From contig NZ_WUEK01000005.1 of the NCBI RefSeq assembly GCF_009823805.1, forward strand, positions 248,001 through 312,000: 64,000 nt of DNA. Direction: 5' to 3'. Every line of letters starts with the position of its first letter. Positions within the stretch are counted from its first letter, which is position 1. The stretch is from Nocardioides flavescens (GTDB lineage: Bacteria; Actinomycetota; Actinomycetes; Propionibacteriales; Nocardioidaceae). Positions 9,548 through 17,474 of the stretch are shown here, piece after piece. The notes under the pieces were generated by a model that was not told the origin of the DNA, made no database searches, and saw only the letters and a list, made by a program, of their open reading frames with translations. Made by a program: the position numbers and the translations under genes.

Positions 9548-10297
9548 TCAGGCGTCGACCGACTCCTGCGCTCCGAGGGCGTCGTTGCGGGCGACGTCGG
9601 CGGCGGTGTCCTTCTCCTTGGAGGGGACGACGAAGCGGTAGCCGACGTTGCGGACGGTGCCGATGAGCGTCTCGTTGTCGGGGCCGAGCTTGGCGCGCAG
9701 ACGGCGCACGTGGACGTCGACGGTGCGGGTGCCGCCGAAGTAGTCGTAGCCCCAGACCTCCTGCAGCAGCTGCTGGCGCGAGAACACCCGGCCGGGGTGC
9801 TGGGCCAGGAACTTCAGCAGCTCGAACTCCTTGAAGGTCAGGTCGAGGTGACGACCGCCGACCTTCGCGGTGTACGTCGCGTCGTCGACCACGACCTCGC
9901 CGGAGCGGATCACGTGCGCCTCGGGGTCGGCGGCCTCGCGCTGAGCGGTCAGCCGGCCGATCGAGAGCTTGATGCGGGCCTCGAGCTCGGCCGGGCCGCA
10001 GGTGTGCAGGACGACGTCGTCCATGCCCCAGTCGTGGGTCACGACGGCGAGGCCGCCCTCGGTCACGACGAGGAGCACCGGCACGTCCGAGCCGGTGGTG
10101 CGGATCAGGCGGCACAGGTCGCGGGCATGCGCGAGGTCCTGGCGGCCGTCGACCAGCAGCAGGTCGGAGTCCGGCGCCTCGAGCAGGGCGCTGCCCTCGG
10201 CGGGGAGGATGCGCACCTGGTGGCCGAGGAGCGCGAGGCCGGGCAGTACCTCGGCGGAGGGCTGGAGTGCGTTGGTCAGCAGCAGCAGAGTGCTCAT
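9548..10297 (-). CDS. glnR: GlnR-type orphan OmpR-family response regulator
   Basis: A 249-residue regulator closely matching actinobacterial GlnR, the global nitrogen regulator. The N-terminal receiver domain has [17 protein letters not shown], with one conserved Asp but not the full phosphorylation pocket, as in GlnR. The C-terminal winged helix contains [20 protein letters not shown] and [18 protein letters not shown]. No sensor kinase is adjacent, as expected for GlnR. The ATG at 10297 is preceded by GGGAGGAC. It is divergent from the MoaD/ThiS gene. The identification rests on remembered GlnR sequence features. Confidence 0.85.
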   Translation of the reverse strand: MSTLLLLTNALQPSAEVLPGLALLGHQVRILPAEGSALLEAPDSDLLLVDGRQDLAHARDLCRLIRTTGSDVPVLLVVTEGGLAVVTHDWGMDDVVLHTCGPAELEARIKLSIGRLTAQREAADPEAHVIRSGEVVVDDATYTAKVGGRHLDLTFKEFELLKFLAQHPGRVFSRQQLLQEVWGYDYFGGTRTVDVHVRRLRAKLGPDNETLIGTVRNVGYRFVVPSKEKDTAADVARNDALGAQESVDA

Positions 10298-10382
10298 CGG
10301 GTCCTCCCACAGGATGGATGAGACCGAGGCGCAACGCTGAGCTCCGGCGGAGCAGCCCACAATAGGTAACCCGGCGTACACA

Positions 10383-10396
10383 TTGGAAGGTTCCAA
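10383..10396. promoter_or_regulatory. Palindrome just upstream of the MoaD/ThiS start
   Basis: TTGGAA-GG-TTCCAA is a perfect 6-bp inverted repeat ending 3 nt before the GTG at 10400, in the 102-bp divergent spacer with glnR. The position suits an operator or a translation-blocking hairpin. No binding protein is known. Confidence 0.3.
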
Positions 10397-10399
10397 CCG

Positions 10400-10675
10400 G
10401 TGCTTGAGACGAACATCATCCGCGTCCGTTACTGGGCCGCCGCGAAAGCGGCCGCCGGGACGGCCGCAGATGACCTCCCGGTTTCGGGGCCGTTGACGCT
10501 CGCCGAGGTGCGCCGCCGTGCGGTCGACTTGCACCCCGGCACCCGGCTCGCCGAGGTGCTGCAGGCGTGCTCGACCCTGCTCGGAGAGCAGCCCGTCGGC
10601 TCGCGCGATCCCAATCAGGTGGTCGTGGAGCCCGGCACGTCGGTGGAGTTCCTGCCGCCCTTCGCCGGCGGCTGA
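10400..10675 (+). CDS. MoaD/ThiS-family sulfur carrier protein
   Basis: A 91-residue ubiquitin-like beta-grasp protein ending in the FAGG tail that is adenylated and thiocarboxylated in molybdopterin, thiamine or related sulfur-transfer pathways. The N-terminal [12 protein letters not shown] and the C-terminal [10 protein letters not shown] are typical of the MoaD group. No MoaE, ThiG or E1-like enzyme is beside it, so the acceptor pathway is open; the downstream sulfurtransferase operon is a possible sulfur source. Its last 61 nt overlap the convergent VanZ-like gene. Confidence 0.88.
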   Translation: MLETNIIRVRYWAAAKAAAGTAADDLPVSGPLTLAEVRRRAVDLHPGTRLAEVLQACSTLLGEQPVGSRDPNQVVVEPGTSVEFLPPFAGG

Positions 10676-11136
10676 CCCGCGCCCCGGTGCCGGCCCGGCG
10701 AGGGACGTGCAGGCCCGCGCACGGCGGCGCGCACCACGGTCCCGGCGAGCGCGCCCGCCAGCCCGCCGAGGGTGTTGGCCACGACGTCCACGGCCGAGGG
10801 GTGGCGACCCGGCAGCAGCAGCCCCTGGAGCACCTCGACCGCACAGGCCAGCGCGAACGCCGCGGCGGTCCAGTCGCGCCAGGTGCTGCGCGGCCAGATG
10901 AGGGCGCCGAGCCCGGAGACCGGCACGAGGATGAGGGCGTTGCAGACGAACTCCGCCCGGGCCTGGGTGACCTGCACCGGGTCCAGCCCGGCGCGGATCG
11001 CCAGCGTGGCCGCCTCACGCGCGAGGTCCGACTGCGTGCCTGACGACGGGGCGAGGAGCGCCACCGCCAGCGCGAGCGCATAGGCGACGAGGAGCCCCAG
11101 CAGGACCCTCCGCGACCCCGACCCCGACACCGACAT
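10615..11136 (-). CDS. VanZ-like membrane protein
   Basis: A 173-residue protein with about four hydrophobic helices. VanZ-family features are [20 protein letters not shown] and [20 protein letters not shown] followed by [17 protein letters not shown]. The family is linked to teicoplanin resistance and cell-envelope functions, but most members have no known role. The basic C-terminal tail overlaps the MoaD/ThiS gene end by 61 nt in antisense; an earlier functional stop is not visible. The start [10 protein letters not shown] is preceded by a short spacer divergent from the thioredoxin gene. Confidence 0.72.
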   Translation of the reverse strand: MSVSGSGSRRVLLGLLVAYALALAVALLAPSSGTQSDLAREAATLAIRAGLDPVQVTQARAEFVCNALILVPVSGLGALIWPRSTWRDWTAAAFALACAVEVLQGLLLPGRHPSAVDVVANTLGGLAGALAGTVVRAAVRGPARPSPGRHRGAGQPPAKGGRNSTDVPGSTTT

Positions 11137-11199
11137 CCACCGACGATCCCACGGGCGCCCGACCCGGTCAGGAATGCCCCGCCGCCCCACGCCGTTGCC

Positions 11200-11658
11200 G
11201 TGATCGTGACCACCGGACTCGTCGTACTGATCGCCGCCGTTGTGCTGGCGCTGGGCTTCGGGGCGTTCCGCGCCGTCTCCGACGGACGGTTCCGGACGCG
11301 TCGAGTCGAGACGCCAGCGGCTGAGCCGGTGTCGGTGCCTGTCTCGGTCCTCGACGGCACGGCGTACGACGAGCAGCGCGGCGAGCGGGCGACGCTGCTG
11401 CAGTTCTCCTCGGCGTTCTGCGCGCCCTGCCGGGCGACGCGACGGGTGCTGTCCGAGGTGGCCGAGGTCGTCCCGGGCGTGCGGCACGTCGAGATCGACG
11501 CCGAGCACCACCTCGAGCTGGTCCGGGCCCTCGGCGTGGTGCGGACCCCGACCACCCTCGTGCTCGACGGCACGGGTCGGGAGGTCACCCGGGCGGCCGG
11601 CGCCCCCTCGAAGCAGGCCGTGATGGCGTCGCTCGAGTCCGCCGTGTCCGCTGAGTGA
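11200..11658 (+). CDS. Membrane-anchored thioredoxin-family protein
   Basis: A 152-residue protein with an N-terminal hydrophobic segment (residues 5-25) and a thioredoxin fold bearing the redox pair CAPC in FSSAFCAPCRATRRVL at about residue 73, with the cis-Pro in VVRTPTTLVLDG. The active site is probably extracytoplasmic. It sits next to the sulfurtransferase operon, as the thioredoxin-like ThiX gene sits by cysA2 in mycobacteria (from memory), suggesting a shared thiol or persulfide role. Confidence 0.82.
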   Translation: MIVTTGLVVLIAAVVLALGFGAFRAVSDGRFRTRRVETPAAEPVSVPVSVLDGTAYDEQRGERATLLQFSSAFCAPCRATRRVLSEVAEVVPGVRHVEIDAEHHLELVRALGVVRTPTTLVLDGTGREVTRAAGAPSKQAVMASLESAVSAE

Positions 11659-11710
11659 GACGCCTGTCCGCATCCTGGGACGTCGGGATGCTCGACGAGG
11701 GCGCCGCCCG

Positions 11711-11716
11711 TACTGT
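11711..11716 (+). promoter_or_regulatory. -10 box of the cysteine leader peptide operon
   Basis: TACTGT fits the TANNNT consensus and ends 7 nt before the ATG at 11724. This places the transcription start at or next to the A of the ATG, so the leader peptide is likely translated from a leaderless mRNA. No convincing -35 box is seen. Confidence 0.5.
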
Positions 11717-11723
11717 CGTCACC

Positions 11724-11801
11724 ATGGCCTCAACCATGCTGACCCGCCGCCGCGCAGTGGACCACTGCCGCGTGCGCTCGTCGCTCTGTCGCCGCTCCTG
11801 A
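11724..11801 (+). CDS. Cysteine-containing leader peptide (attenuator uORF)
   Basis: A 25-residue ORF reads MASTMLTRRRAVDHCRVRSSLC and ends RRS. The core TRRRAVDxCRVxSxLC matches the actinobacterial leader-peptide type found before sulfur and cysteine genes (family recalled). Two Cys codons lie at positions 15 and 22. It ends 69 nt before DUF4395. Ribosome stalling at Cys codons when cysteine is scarce would be expected to raise expression of the DUF4395-sulfurtransferase-DUF1416 operon. An internal ATG at 11736 is an alternative start. Confidence 0.75.
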   Translation: MASTMLTRRRAVDHCRVRSSLCRRS

Positions 11802-11870
11802 CGCATCCCGGGCAGGTCCCGCCCGGGTGACGCGCCCGAGCCGACCGTCCGACCCCGAGGAGCCATCGCC

Positions 11871-12323
11871 GTGACCGCAACGTCCAGCAGTCCCACCGCG
11901 CAGCGCACGGGCATCGACCCGCGCGGACCGCAGTTCACTGCTGCGCTCACCGCCGCCGTCCTCGCCGTCGCTCTGGTGCTGCCCGCGGCCGCCGCGACGG
12001 TCCTCGTGGCGGTCCAAGCGGTCTTCTTCGCGATCGGGGCCACCCGCGGCGTCCAGCGCACACCGCACGCGTGGCTGTTCCGCACCCTGGTGCGCCCGCG
12101 CCTCGCTCCGCCGAGCGAGCTCGAGGACCCGGCGCCGCCGCGGTTCGCGCAGACGGTCGGGCTGGCGTTCACGGTGGTCGCGCTCGTCGGCTTCGCGACC
12201 GGCGTCACGCTGCTCGGTCAGGTCGCTGTCGGCCTCGCGCTGGTCGCGGCGCTGCTCAACGCGGTCTTCGCCTTCTGCCTCGGCTGCGAGGTGTACCTCC
12301 TGCTCAAGCGCGCCACGGCCTGA
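11871..12323 (+). CDS. DUF4395 membrane protein
   Basis: A 150-residue protein with about three or four transmembrane helices. It has the DUF4395 hallmarks: an N-terminal [14 protein letters not shown] segment, a short motif [12 protein letters not shown] in the loop, and a C-terminal helix with FCLGCEVYL carrying a Cys pair. In many Actinobacteria such proteins are encoded with sulfurtransferases, as here. Substrate or partner is unknown; a role in sulfur compound handling at the membrane is inferred from the neighbours and from the leader peptide upstream. Confidence 0.85.
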   Translation: MTATSSSPTAQRTGIDPRGPQFTAALTAAVLAVALVLPAAAATVLVAVQAVFFAIGATRGVQRTPHAWLFRTLVRPRLAPPSELEDPAPPRFAQTVGLAFTVVALVGFATGVTLLGQVAVGLALVAALLNAVFAFCLGCEVYLLLKRATA

Positions 12324-12385
12324 CCCACCGCCCTCCCGGGCACCACCCCCACAGACTTCGAGAAGAACAAGAGAGAAGGAACCAG

Positions 12386-13234
12386 ATGACCCGCGAGAAC
12401 TCGCTCGTCTCCGCCCAGTGGGTCGAGGAGCACCTCGACGACCCGAAGATCGTGCTGATCGAGGTCGACGAGGACACCTCGGCGTACGACAAGGGCCACA
12501 TCAAGGGAGCCATCAAGCTCGACTGGACGACCGACCTGCAGGACCAGGTCCGTCGCGACTTCGTCAACAAGCAGCAGTTCGAGGAGCTCCTCTCGAGCAA
12601 GGGCGTGTCGAACGACGACACCGTCGTGCTCTACGGCGGCAACAACAACTGGTTCGCCGCCTACGCCTACTGGTACTTCAAGCTCTACGGCCACCAGGAC
12701 GTCAAGCTCCTCGACGGCGGCCGCAAGAAGTGGGAGCTCGACTCCCGCGAGCTGACCGACGAGCTCCCCTCGCGCGAGACCACGTCGTACACCGCGCAGG
12801 AGCAGGACCACTCGATCCGCGCCTTCCGCGACGAGACCGTGGCTGCCATCGGCACCCAGAACCTCGTCGACGTCCGCAGCCCCGACGAGTACGCCGGCCG
12901 CCTGCTCGCCCCGGCCCACCTCCCGCAGGAGCAGGCCCAGCGCGGCGGCCACATCCCCACCGCCGCCAACGTGCCGTGGAGCAAGGCCGCGAACGACGAC
13001 GGCACCTTCAAGTCCGACGACGAGCTGCGCCAGATCTACACCGACGCCGGCGTCGACTGGGACAAGGACACCATCGCCTACTGCCGCATCGGCGAGCGCT
13101 CCTCGCACACCTGGTTCGTGCTCAAGGAGCTCCTCGGCCAGGACAACGTCAAGAACTACGACGGCTCGTGGACCGAGTACGGCTCCCTCGTCGGCGTCCC
13201 GGTCGTCCTCGGTGACGAGAAGGGCGAGGCCTGA
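12386..13234 (+). CDS. Thiosulfate sulfurtransferase (CysA2/SseA type rhodanese)
   Basis: A 282-residue double-rhodanese protein that moves sulfane sulfur from thiosulfate to thiophilic acceptors. The N-terminal domain is inactive ([16 protein letters not shown]). The C-terminal domain has the active-site loop [12 protein letters not shown] at about residue 232, with the catalytic Cys, after [10 protein letters not shown]. The start is ATG with GAGAGAAGGA 5 nt before it. DUF1416 follows after 1 nt. The order matches cysA2-sseC in mycobacteria. Confidence 0.94.
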   Translation: MTRENSLVSAQWVEEHLDDPKIVLIEVDEDTSAYDKGHIKGAIKLDWTTDLQDQVRRDFVNKQQFEELLSSKGVSNDDTVVLYGGNNNWFAAYAYWYFKLYGHQDVKLLDGGRKKWELDSRELTDELPSRETTSYTAQEQDHSIRAFRDETVAAIGTQNLVDVRSPDEYAGRLLAPAHLPQEQAQRGGHIPTAANVPWSKAANDDGTFKSDDELRQIYTDAGVDWDKDTIAYCRIGERSSHTWFVLKELLGQDNVKNYDGSWTEYGSLVGVPVVLGDEKGEA

Positions 13235-13235
13235 G

Positions 13236-13535
13236 ATGTGCGGAGCTGTGAAGGGTGGTCTCTCGCTCGACGGCGTCAACGTGGCCAAGGAGGCCGTGAT
13301 CCAGGGCCAGGTCCTGCGCGGTGACCAGCCGGTCGGCAACGCCTACGTGCGCCTGCTCGACCGCACCGGCGAGTTCACCGCCGAGGTCCCGACCTCGGCC
13401 ACCGGCCACTTCCGGTTCTTCGCCGGCGAGGGCGACTGGACCCTGCGCACCCTCGCGCCCCAGGCCGACCCCGTCGACCGCGCCGTCCACGCCCAGGTCG
13501 GCTCCGTCGCCGAGGTGACTGTCGCGCTCTCCTGA
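13236..13535 (+). CDS. DUF1416 protein (SseC-like)
   Basis: A 99-residue protein starting MCGAVKGG and predicted to be a small Ig-like or transthyretin-like beta sandwich (AYVRLLDRTGEFTAEVPTSA). Homologues are found beside thiosulfate sulfurtransferase (sseC next to cysA2) and have no assigned biochemical role. ATG 13236 was chosen over the GTG at 13212 because it lies directly after the sulfurtransferase stop and matches the conserved MCGA start. The operon ends at the hairpin at 13561-13590. Confidence 0.9.
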   Translation: MCGAVKGGLSLDGVNVAKEAVIQGQVLRGDQPVGNAYVRLLDRTGEFTAEVPTSATGHFRFFAGEGDWTLRTLAPQADPVDRAVHAQVGSVAEVTVALS

Positions 13536-13560
13536 GCCGCCTCCCGTCGTACGACATACA

Positions 13561-13590
13561 GCAGCCCCGCACCGAGAGGAGCGGGGCTGC
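13561..13590 (+). terminator. Terminator of the sulfurtransferase operon
   Basis: A perfect 10-bp stem (GCAGCCCCGC / GCGGGGCTGC) with a 10-nt loop, 25 bp after the DUF1416 stop and without a strong T tract. The 16-nt ACAGCAGCCCCGCACC around its left arm recurs in the terminator at 21344. Confidence 0.75.
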
Positions 13591-13606
13591 CGTCGCTCTG
13601 TTGGCT

Positions 13607-13638
13607 GACGACGGACGAAGTCCTGTCTCGAAGCCACG
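13607..13638. repeat. Degenerate copy of the interspersed palindromic repeat
   Basis: GGACGAAGTCCTGTCTCGAA followed by GCCAC matches one half of the repeat family found intact at 39.4-39.6, 45.9-46.2 and 50.8 kb. The GTGGTTGAGG half is eroded. Confidence 0.6.
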
Positions 13639-13669
13639 GGTCGAGGCGGGGGCCTCTGCTCAGACCGGC

Positions 13670-15016
13670 CTATGCGAAGGCGGACAGAACGCCGGGTCGG
13701 ATCGCGGCAGCGATCTTGGCGTACGTCGGGCCGGAGGGGTGGATGCCGTCGGTCGCTGCGGGCGCACCGTCTGTGAGCGCCCATTTCCCGGAGTTCCGCT
13801 CCGACTCGACGACGTCCGCGACCTCGAAGAAGCCTGTGAGCGGGGCGGGCTTCGTCCGGATCCAGTCATTGAGTGCGATCCGTGTCGGGTGCTTCGAGTA
13901 CGGCGTCTGTCCCTCCACGGTGGTCCATCCGTCAGAGCTGGAGGACCACGGCGTGATGGTCGACTGCCACACCGGCAGTCCCAGGAGGCTGAGCGCCGTC
14001 CACAGACGGGTGAGATTGGCCTGGATCGTGGTCAGCGAGGCTCCGCCGTTCAGGTCATTGGCGCCGTACTCCACCCACGCGTACGACGCGTGCCGCGCCA
14101 GCGCGAGTCTCCGGCGCCCTGAGTCCGCTCCTGACCCGTTGCCGATGAAGGCACCGGCAGTGCCGCCACCACCGTTGAGGCGCAGGACGCCGACGTCCGG
14201 AGAGACAGCTCGGAGCAGGTAGCCCCCGTCCTCGGGGACGGCGTCGCGCTGTGCGTTGCTCAGACTGTCGCCGAAGAAGGCGACGGACCGTCCGGCCGAC
14301 CCGTCGGCCAAGATCGCGAGCGGGGCCCAGGCGGGGGTGTTCTCGTCGGCGACCACGGAGAAGCCGGAGGCCGCGCCGTACACCGCGCTGGTAGAGGTGG
14401 CCGTCCCCTCTCCCAGCGAGGCCCTCAGCGCCGCGGTCGAGAGCACCGACCCGCCACCCGCGACCGACCGCTCTGCACGTAGGAACCCCGTCGAGCCGGC
14501 GGTGACGAAGACCCCGAGCGGGTCGGAGACTCGGTGCGAGCCCGGCGCAATCGTCGTGGCCTGCTGCCCGTCGAAGGTGAACGGGGTGACGACACCGGCG
14601 TACTCCAGCGCGGCGCGCACGGTCAGGTCACCGGGCTGTGCGCCCTCACCGTTGCCCCATCCGGTGACCAGGACTCTCAGCCCGACCGCGTCCTCGACGA
14701 AGGTGTGCGAGGTGCGGGTGGTCTGGAGTGCAGCCGTGTCGCCGGTGTTGATGGCCCGGCCCAGCGCGCGAGCGGTGACGCTCGTCGGCGCACTCCGGCC
14801 GGTTCGAAGGACGGTCGTCGGCGTGGTGGAGTCGGCGATCAGGGCCGCTACCGCGTCCTCGTGCAGGAACGACGGCAGGTCGGCCCAGGCCGTCTCGCCA
14901 TCGCCCATCTTGATGAAGCCGGTCGTGATGTCGAACGCCGGCTCACCCGCGGCCAGCACCGGGTTCGACGCCTGCCACTGAGCAGTGGTCCCGCGGCGGA
15001 GCTTGATGGTCGTCAC
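13670..15016 (-). CDS. Tail-fibre-type N-terminal domain fused to an SGNH/GDSL hydrolase
   Basis: A 448-residue protein. Residues 1-50 (IKLRRGTTAQWQASNPVLA, GEPAFD, KMGDGETAWADLP) match the N-terminal attachment module of phage tail and receptor-binding proteins. Residues 100-230 are a beta-rich linker. Residues 245-448 are an SGNH hydrolase: FFGDSLSN (nucleophile Ser), YGANDLNGG (oxyanion Gly/Asn) and DGIHPSG (Asp/His). Esterase or carbohydrate deacetylase activity is expected. The GTG overlaps the stop of the small gene upstream (GTGA), completing a coupled three-gene operon. Phage-like origin inferred. Confidence 0.8.
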   Translation of the reverse strand: MTTIKLRRGTTAQWQASNPVLAAGEPAFDITTGFIKMGDGETAWADLPSFLHEDAVAALIADSTTPTTVLRTGRSAPTSVTARALGRAINTGDTAALQTTRTSHTFVEDAVGLRVLVTGWGNGEGAQPGDLTVRAALEYAGVVTPFTFDGQQATTIAPGSHRVSDPLGVFVTAGSTGFLRAERSVAGGGSVLSTAALRASLGEGTATSTSAVYGAASGFSVVADENTPAWAPLAILADGSAGRSVAFFGDSLSNAQRDAVPEDGGYLLRAVSPDVGVLRLNGGGGTAGAFIGNGSGADSGRRRLALARHASYAWVEYGANDLNGGASLTTIQANLTRLWTALSLLGLPVWQSTITPWSSSSDGWTTVEGQTPYSKHPTRIALNDWIRTKPAPLTGFFEVADVVESERNSGKWALTDGAPAATDGIHPSGPTYAKIAAAIRPGVLSAFA

Positions 15017-15147
15017 GGCGTGCCCCCGTCGATGGTGTCGTCCTCGGGAGTGGGTGCCTCCGCTGCGGCCGGCGCGCCGCTCACGACGACCACTGCCGCA
15101 GGGGCGCCGAGGATGCCTGCGAGCAGGCTCCTCCTCGAGGCGCTCAC
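15013..15147 (-). CDS. Short secreted peptide ending in IDGGTP
   Basis: A 44-residue ORF beginning VSASRRSLLAGILGAP: a twin-Arg followed by a hydrophobic stretch, like a Tat or Sec signal peptide, then an acidic tail ending DTIDGGTP. Both its start and its stop form GTGA overlaps with the neighbouring genes. The ending closely repeats the collagen-like protein's ending (DVIDGGTP), at DNA level too, so it may be a truncated duplicate or a spacer peptide. No known family. Confidence 0.5.
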   Translation of the reverse strand: MSASRRSLLAGILGAPAAVVVVSGAPAAAEAPTPEDDTIDGGTP

Positions 15148-15440
15148 GGTGTGCCCCCGTCGATGACGTCCGGCGCAGCACCCGACGGTCCCGGTGGACC
15201 GGCTGGACCTGCCACACCCGAGGGACCCGTGGCGCCGACCGGACCCGCCGGGCCAGCCGGGCCCGGTCCGCGGGTGATCGAGACGCGCTTCGCGCCGGCG
15301 GGGCACTTGCCCCGCGCGGTCGCGGACACCACGGCGCTCTTGCGCACACAGACCTGGACGGTGTCTTCGTCGGAGGGCGAGGCAATGGCCACCGCGCCCC
15401 CCACAGCACTGAGTCCCACGACGCTTCCAGCCACGACCAT
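15144..15440 (-). CDS. Secreted protein with a collagen-like Gly-X-Y tail
   Basis: A 98-residue protein: signal-like hydrophobic N-terminus (residues 2-21), a small domain with two Cys (VQVCVRKS and GKCPAGAKRVSIT), then about 11 Gly-X-Y triplets (GPAGPAGPVGATG, GPPGPSG) ending DVIDGGTP. The start is ATG 15440, preceded by GGGGGG; a GTG at 15488 is possible. The Cys-domain plus collagen design is common in Nocardioides-like surface proteins. First gene of the coupled operon leading to the SGNH hydrolase; probably forms a trimeric stalk. Confidence 0.7.
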   Translation of the reverse strand: MVVAGSVVGLSAVGGAVAIASPSDEDTVQVCVRKSAVVSATARGKCPAGAKRVSITRGPGPAGPAGPVGATGPSGVAGPAGPPGPSGAAPDVIDGGTP

Positions 15441-15650
15441 TCCAACCCCCCGTAGACGCACCCGCAGATCATCCGCCAGGTCGTGCACGAAGGGAAGCCG
15501 CGACGTGCCGCACTGCTCAAGGCTCGTGACCGGCAGTCGAGACGAACCGAGTGGCCGTCCCGGGAACGAGTGAACCCGTGTGTTCGCGCGCAGGTGTCCA
15601 GATTCGACCGGTGCGACCATCACAGCGGCGGGGTCGCCTACGGTTCGGCC

Positions 15651-16151
15651 ATGTCGCTCCTGCGCAAAGTGAGCCACCGGCTGCGTCAGCCCAGCCGCCG
15701 CGGCCACCAGGTGGACCCCAGCGCTCGTCTGCACCCCACGGTGCGTCTCGAGCGCGCGGGAGTCGCAATCGGCGCGCGGGCCCGGATCGGAGGCGGCTGC
15801 GTCCTCGTCGGGCCCTTGAAAATCGGCGACGCCTGCTTCCTCAACGAAGGCGTCTACGTCGGCCCGGACGTTCAACTGGCCGAGAACGTCGCTCTCGGCC
15901 AGTTCGTGCGCCTCATCACTGGCACGCACGAGATCGGCGATCCGAACCGTCGAGCCCAGGACACGATCCGCAAGCCCATCACGGTTGGCCGAGGCGCAGC
16001 GCTGGCGGCCGGTGTCATGGTGATGCCGGGGGTCACGATCGGCGCGGGGGCGGTCGTCCTCGCCGGATCGGTCGTGACCCGCGACGTCGCACCCAACGCG
16101 CTCGTGGGCGGTTCGCCCGCTCGTCTCGTTCGCGATCTGTCAACGGACTAG
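15651..16151 (+). CDS. Hexapeptide-repeat (LbH) acetyltransferase, copy 1
   Basis: A 166-residue left-handed beta-helix acyltransferase (maltose/chloramphenicol acetyltransferase-like). Hexapeptide turns are visible in VAIGARARIGGGCVLVGPLKIG and VMVMPGVTIGAGAVV, with the catalytic-type His in ITGTHEIGD at about residue 91. It probably O-acetylates a surface sugar. A paralogue of exactly the same length lies at 17475-17975, and the two flank an acyltransferase-3 gene. The start MSLLRKVSHRL is shared with the paralogue (MSLTQEVSQRL). Confidence 0.88.
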   Translation: MSLLRKVSHRLRQPSRRGHQVDPSARLHPTVRLERAGVAIGARARIGGGCVLVGPLKIGDACFLNEGVYVGPDVQLAENVALGQFVRLITGTHEIGDPNRRAQDTIRKPITVGRGAALAAGVMVMPGVTIGAGAVVLAGSVVTRDVAPNALVGGSPARLVRDLSTD

Positions 16152-16197
16152 CAGCGCATCGGTACCGGGCGAAAGCGCAGAGCCGGGAGGCCGGCCG

Positions 16198-17355
16198 CTA
16201 GACGACCGCGCTGGGCTCCGGCGTCTTGAGCTCCTGCTTCTGGTGCCCGGTCATGAACCGGCGCTCGACCAACAGGTGCGGGATGTAGCTCAGGGCGACC
16301 GCGGCCGGAGTGATGACCAGCCACATAACAGCCAAGCGGACCGCGAGAGGCATGTCGATGTGGATGAGGCCGAGGTTGCTCAGGCCGATCAAGGGGCTGT
16401 GGAAGAGGTAGATGCTGTAGGAGAACAGCCCGATCTTGACGAGGGTACGCGACTCAAGGGCGCGGATGACCCAGTTGCTGCGGCCTTCGGCCGACGCCGA
16501 CGCGAGAGCGAAGAGACCGAGCGCGAAGACCAGGCCGACGCCGACCTCGGTGAGCCACTCGTTGGGCCGGAGCCGGTACTGGAACGCGATCATGACGACC
16601 GCGATCAGCGCGGCGCCGACCGCTGCGGTCGGTCCGGCAAGCGGCACGCGGCGGCCGCGGGTGACCTCTTGGGCGGCGAGCATCCCGGCGGCGAAGAGCC
16701 CGATGTACCAGAAGTGGGCGCCGTCGAAGCGGGGGGCGATGAAGTGCAGTGCCCACCCGAAGAACACGCCAAGGGCGATGACGGGGATCCCGCCGAAGCG
16801 GCGCCAGAGCGGGATCAGGACGAGCGGCATGAGGACGTATATCTGGACTTCGGTGGCGACTGACCAGAGGGGGCCGTTGACTTGGTCGTGCCAGCTCGCG
16901 TCGAGGTTGTGGACCATGACCAGGTGGGCGAGGACCCCGTCGACGGTGATCGGAACCTTGCCCGCCCAGCGGGTGCCGGCCGGGTCGCGGAAGAACGGCA
17001 CGGCGAGGATGAGGACGAGGAAGAACAGGAAGGAGGCGTAATACGGCGGCAGGATGCGGCGTGCGCGCCTTACGGCGAAACCACGCAGTCCATCGCGGAG
17101 CTCGTAGCCGGGTCGACGGGCGATCGGCAGCATGAGGACGAACCCGGACAGGACGATGAAGATCGCGACCGCGAAGCTGCCGTTGAGCACGATTCGAGCG
17201 AGCGGGCCGAAGGCGTCGGTGGTCTCGCCGGCGAGGCCGGTGAAGAGGAAGGCGTGGAAGAAGGCGACCGAGAGCGCCGCGAGCGCACGTAGACCGTCGA
17301 TGAACTCGAAGTTGGGCCGGCTGGGCCCCGTGCGTGCAGCATCGGTCGAACTCAC
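16198..17355 (-). CDS. Acyltransferase-3 (OafA-like) membrane protein
   Basis: A 385-residue integral membrane O-acyltransferase with about ten helices. It begins FEFIDGLRALAALSVAFFHA, the family signature with the catalytic His; RRARRILPPYY and a C-terminal FSYSIYLFHSPLIGLSN are also typical. Such proteins carry acetyl or other acyl groups to extracytoplasmic polysaccharides. The GTG at 17355 (VSSTDAARTG) was chosen because GGGGG lies 7 nt upstream. It is encoded against, and between, the two LbH acetyltransferase copies. Confidence 0.88.
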   Translation of the reverse strand: MSSTDAARTGPSRPNFEFIDGLRALAALSVAFFHAFLFTGLAGETTDAFGPLARIVLNGSFAVAIFIVLSGFVLMLPIARRPGYELRDGLRGFAVRRARRILPPYYASFLFFLVLILAVPFFRDPAGTRWAGKVPITVDGVLAHLVMVHNLDASWHDQVNGPLWSVATEVQIYVLMPLVLIPLWRRFGGIPVIALGVFFGWALHFIAPRFDGAHFWYIGLFAAGMLAAQEVTRGRRVPLAGPTAAVGAALIAVVMIAFQYRLRPNEWLTEVGVGLVFALGLFALASASAEGRSNWVIRALESRTLVKIGLFSYSIYLFHSPLIGLSNLGLIHIDMPLAVRLAVMWLVITPAAVALSYIPHLLVERRFMTGHQKQELKTPEPSAVV

Positions 17356-17474
17356 AGCAGGACCCCCGTCGTGTCTGGATTGACGGGCGGCACTGTAACC
17401 GGGCGCTGCTCTAGCCACCAACCGTCCAGCTCGGTACCTATGGGTGAGGCATGTTGGGTGAGAGGGTTCTGCCC

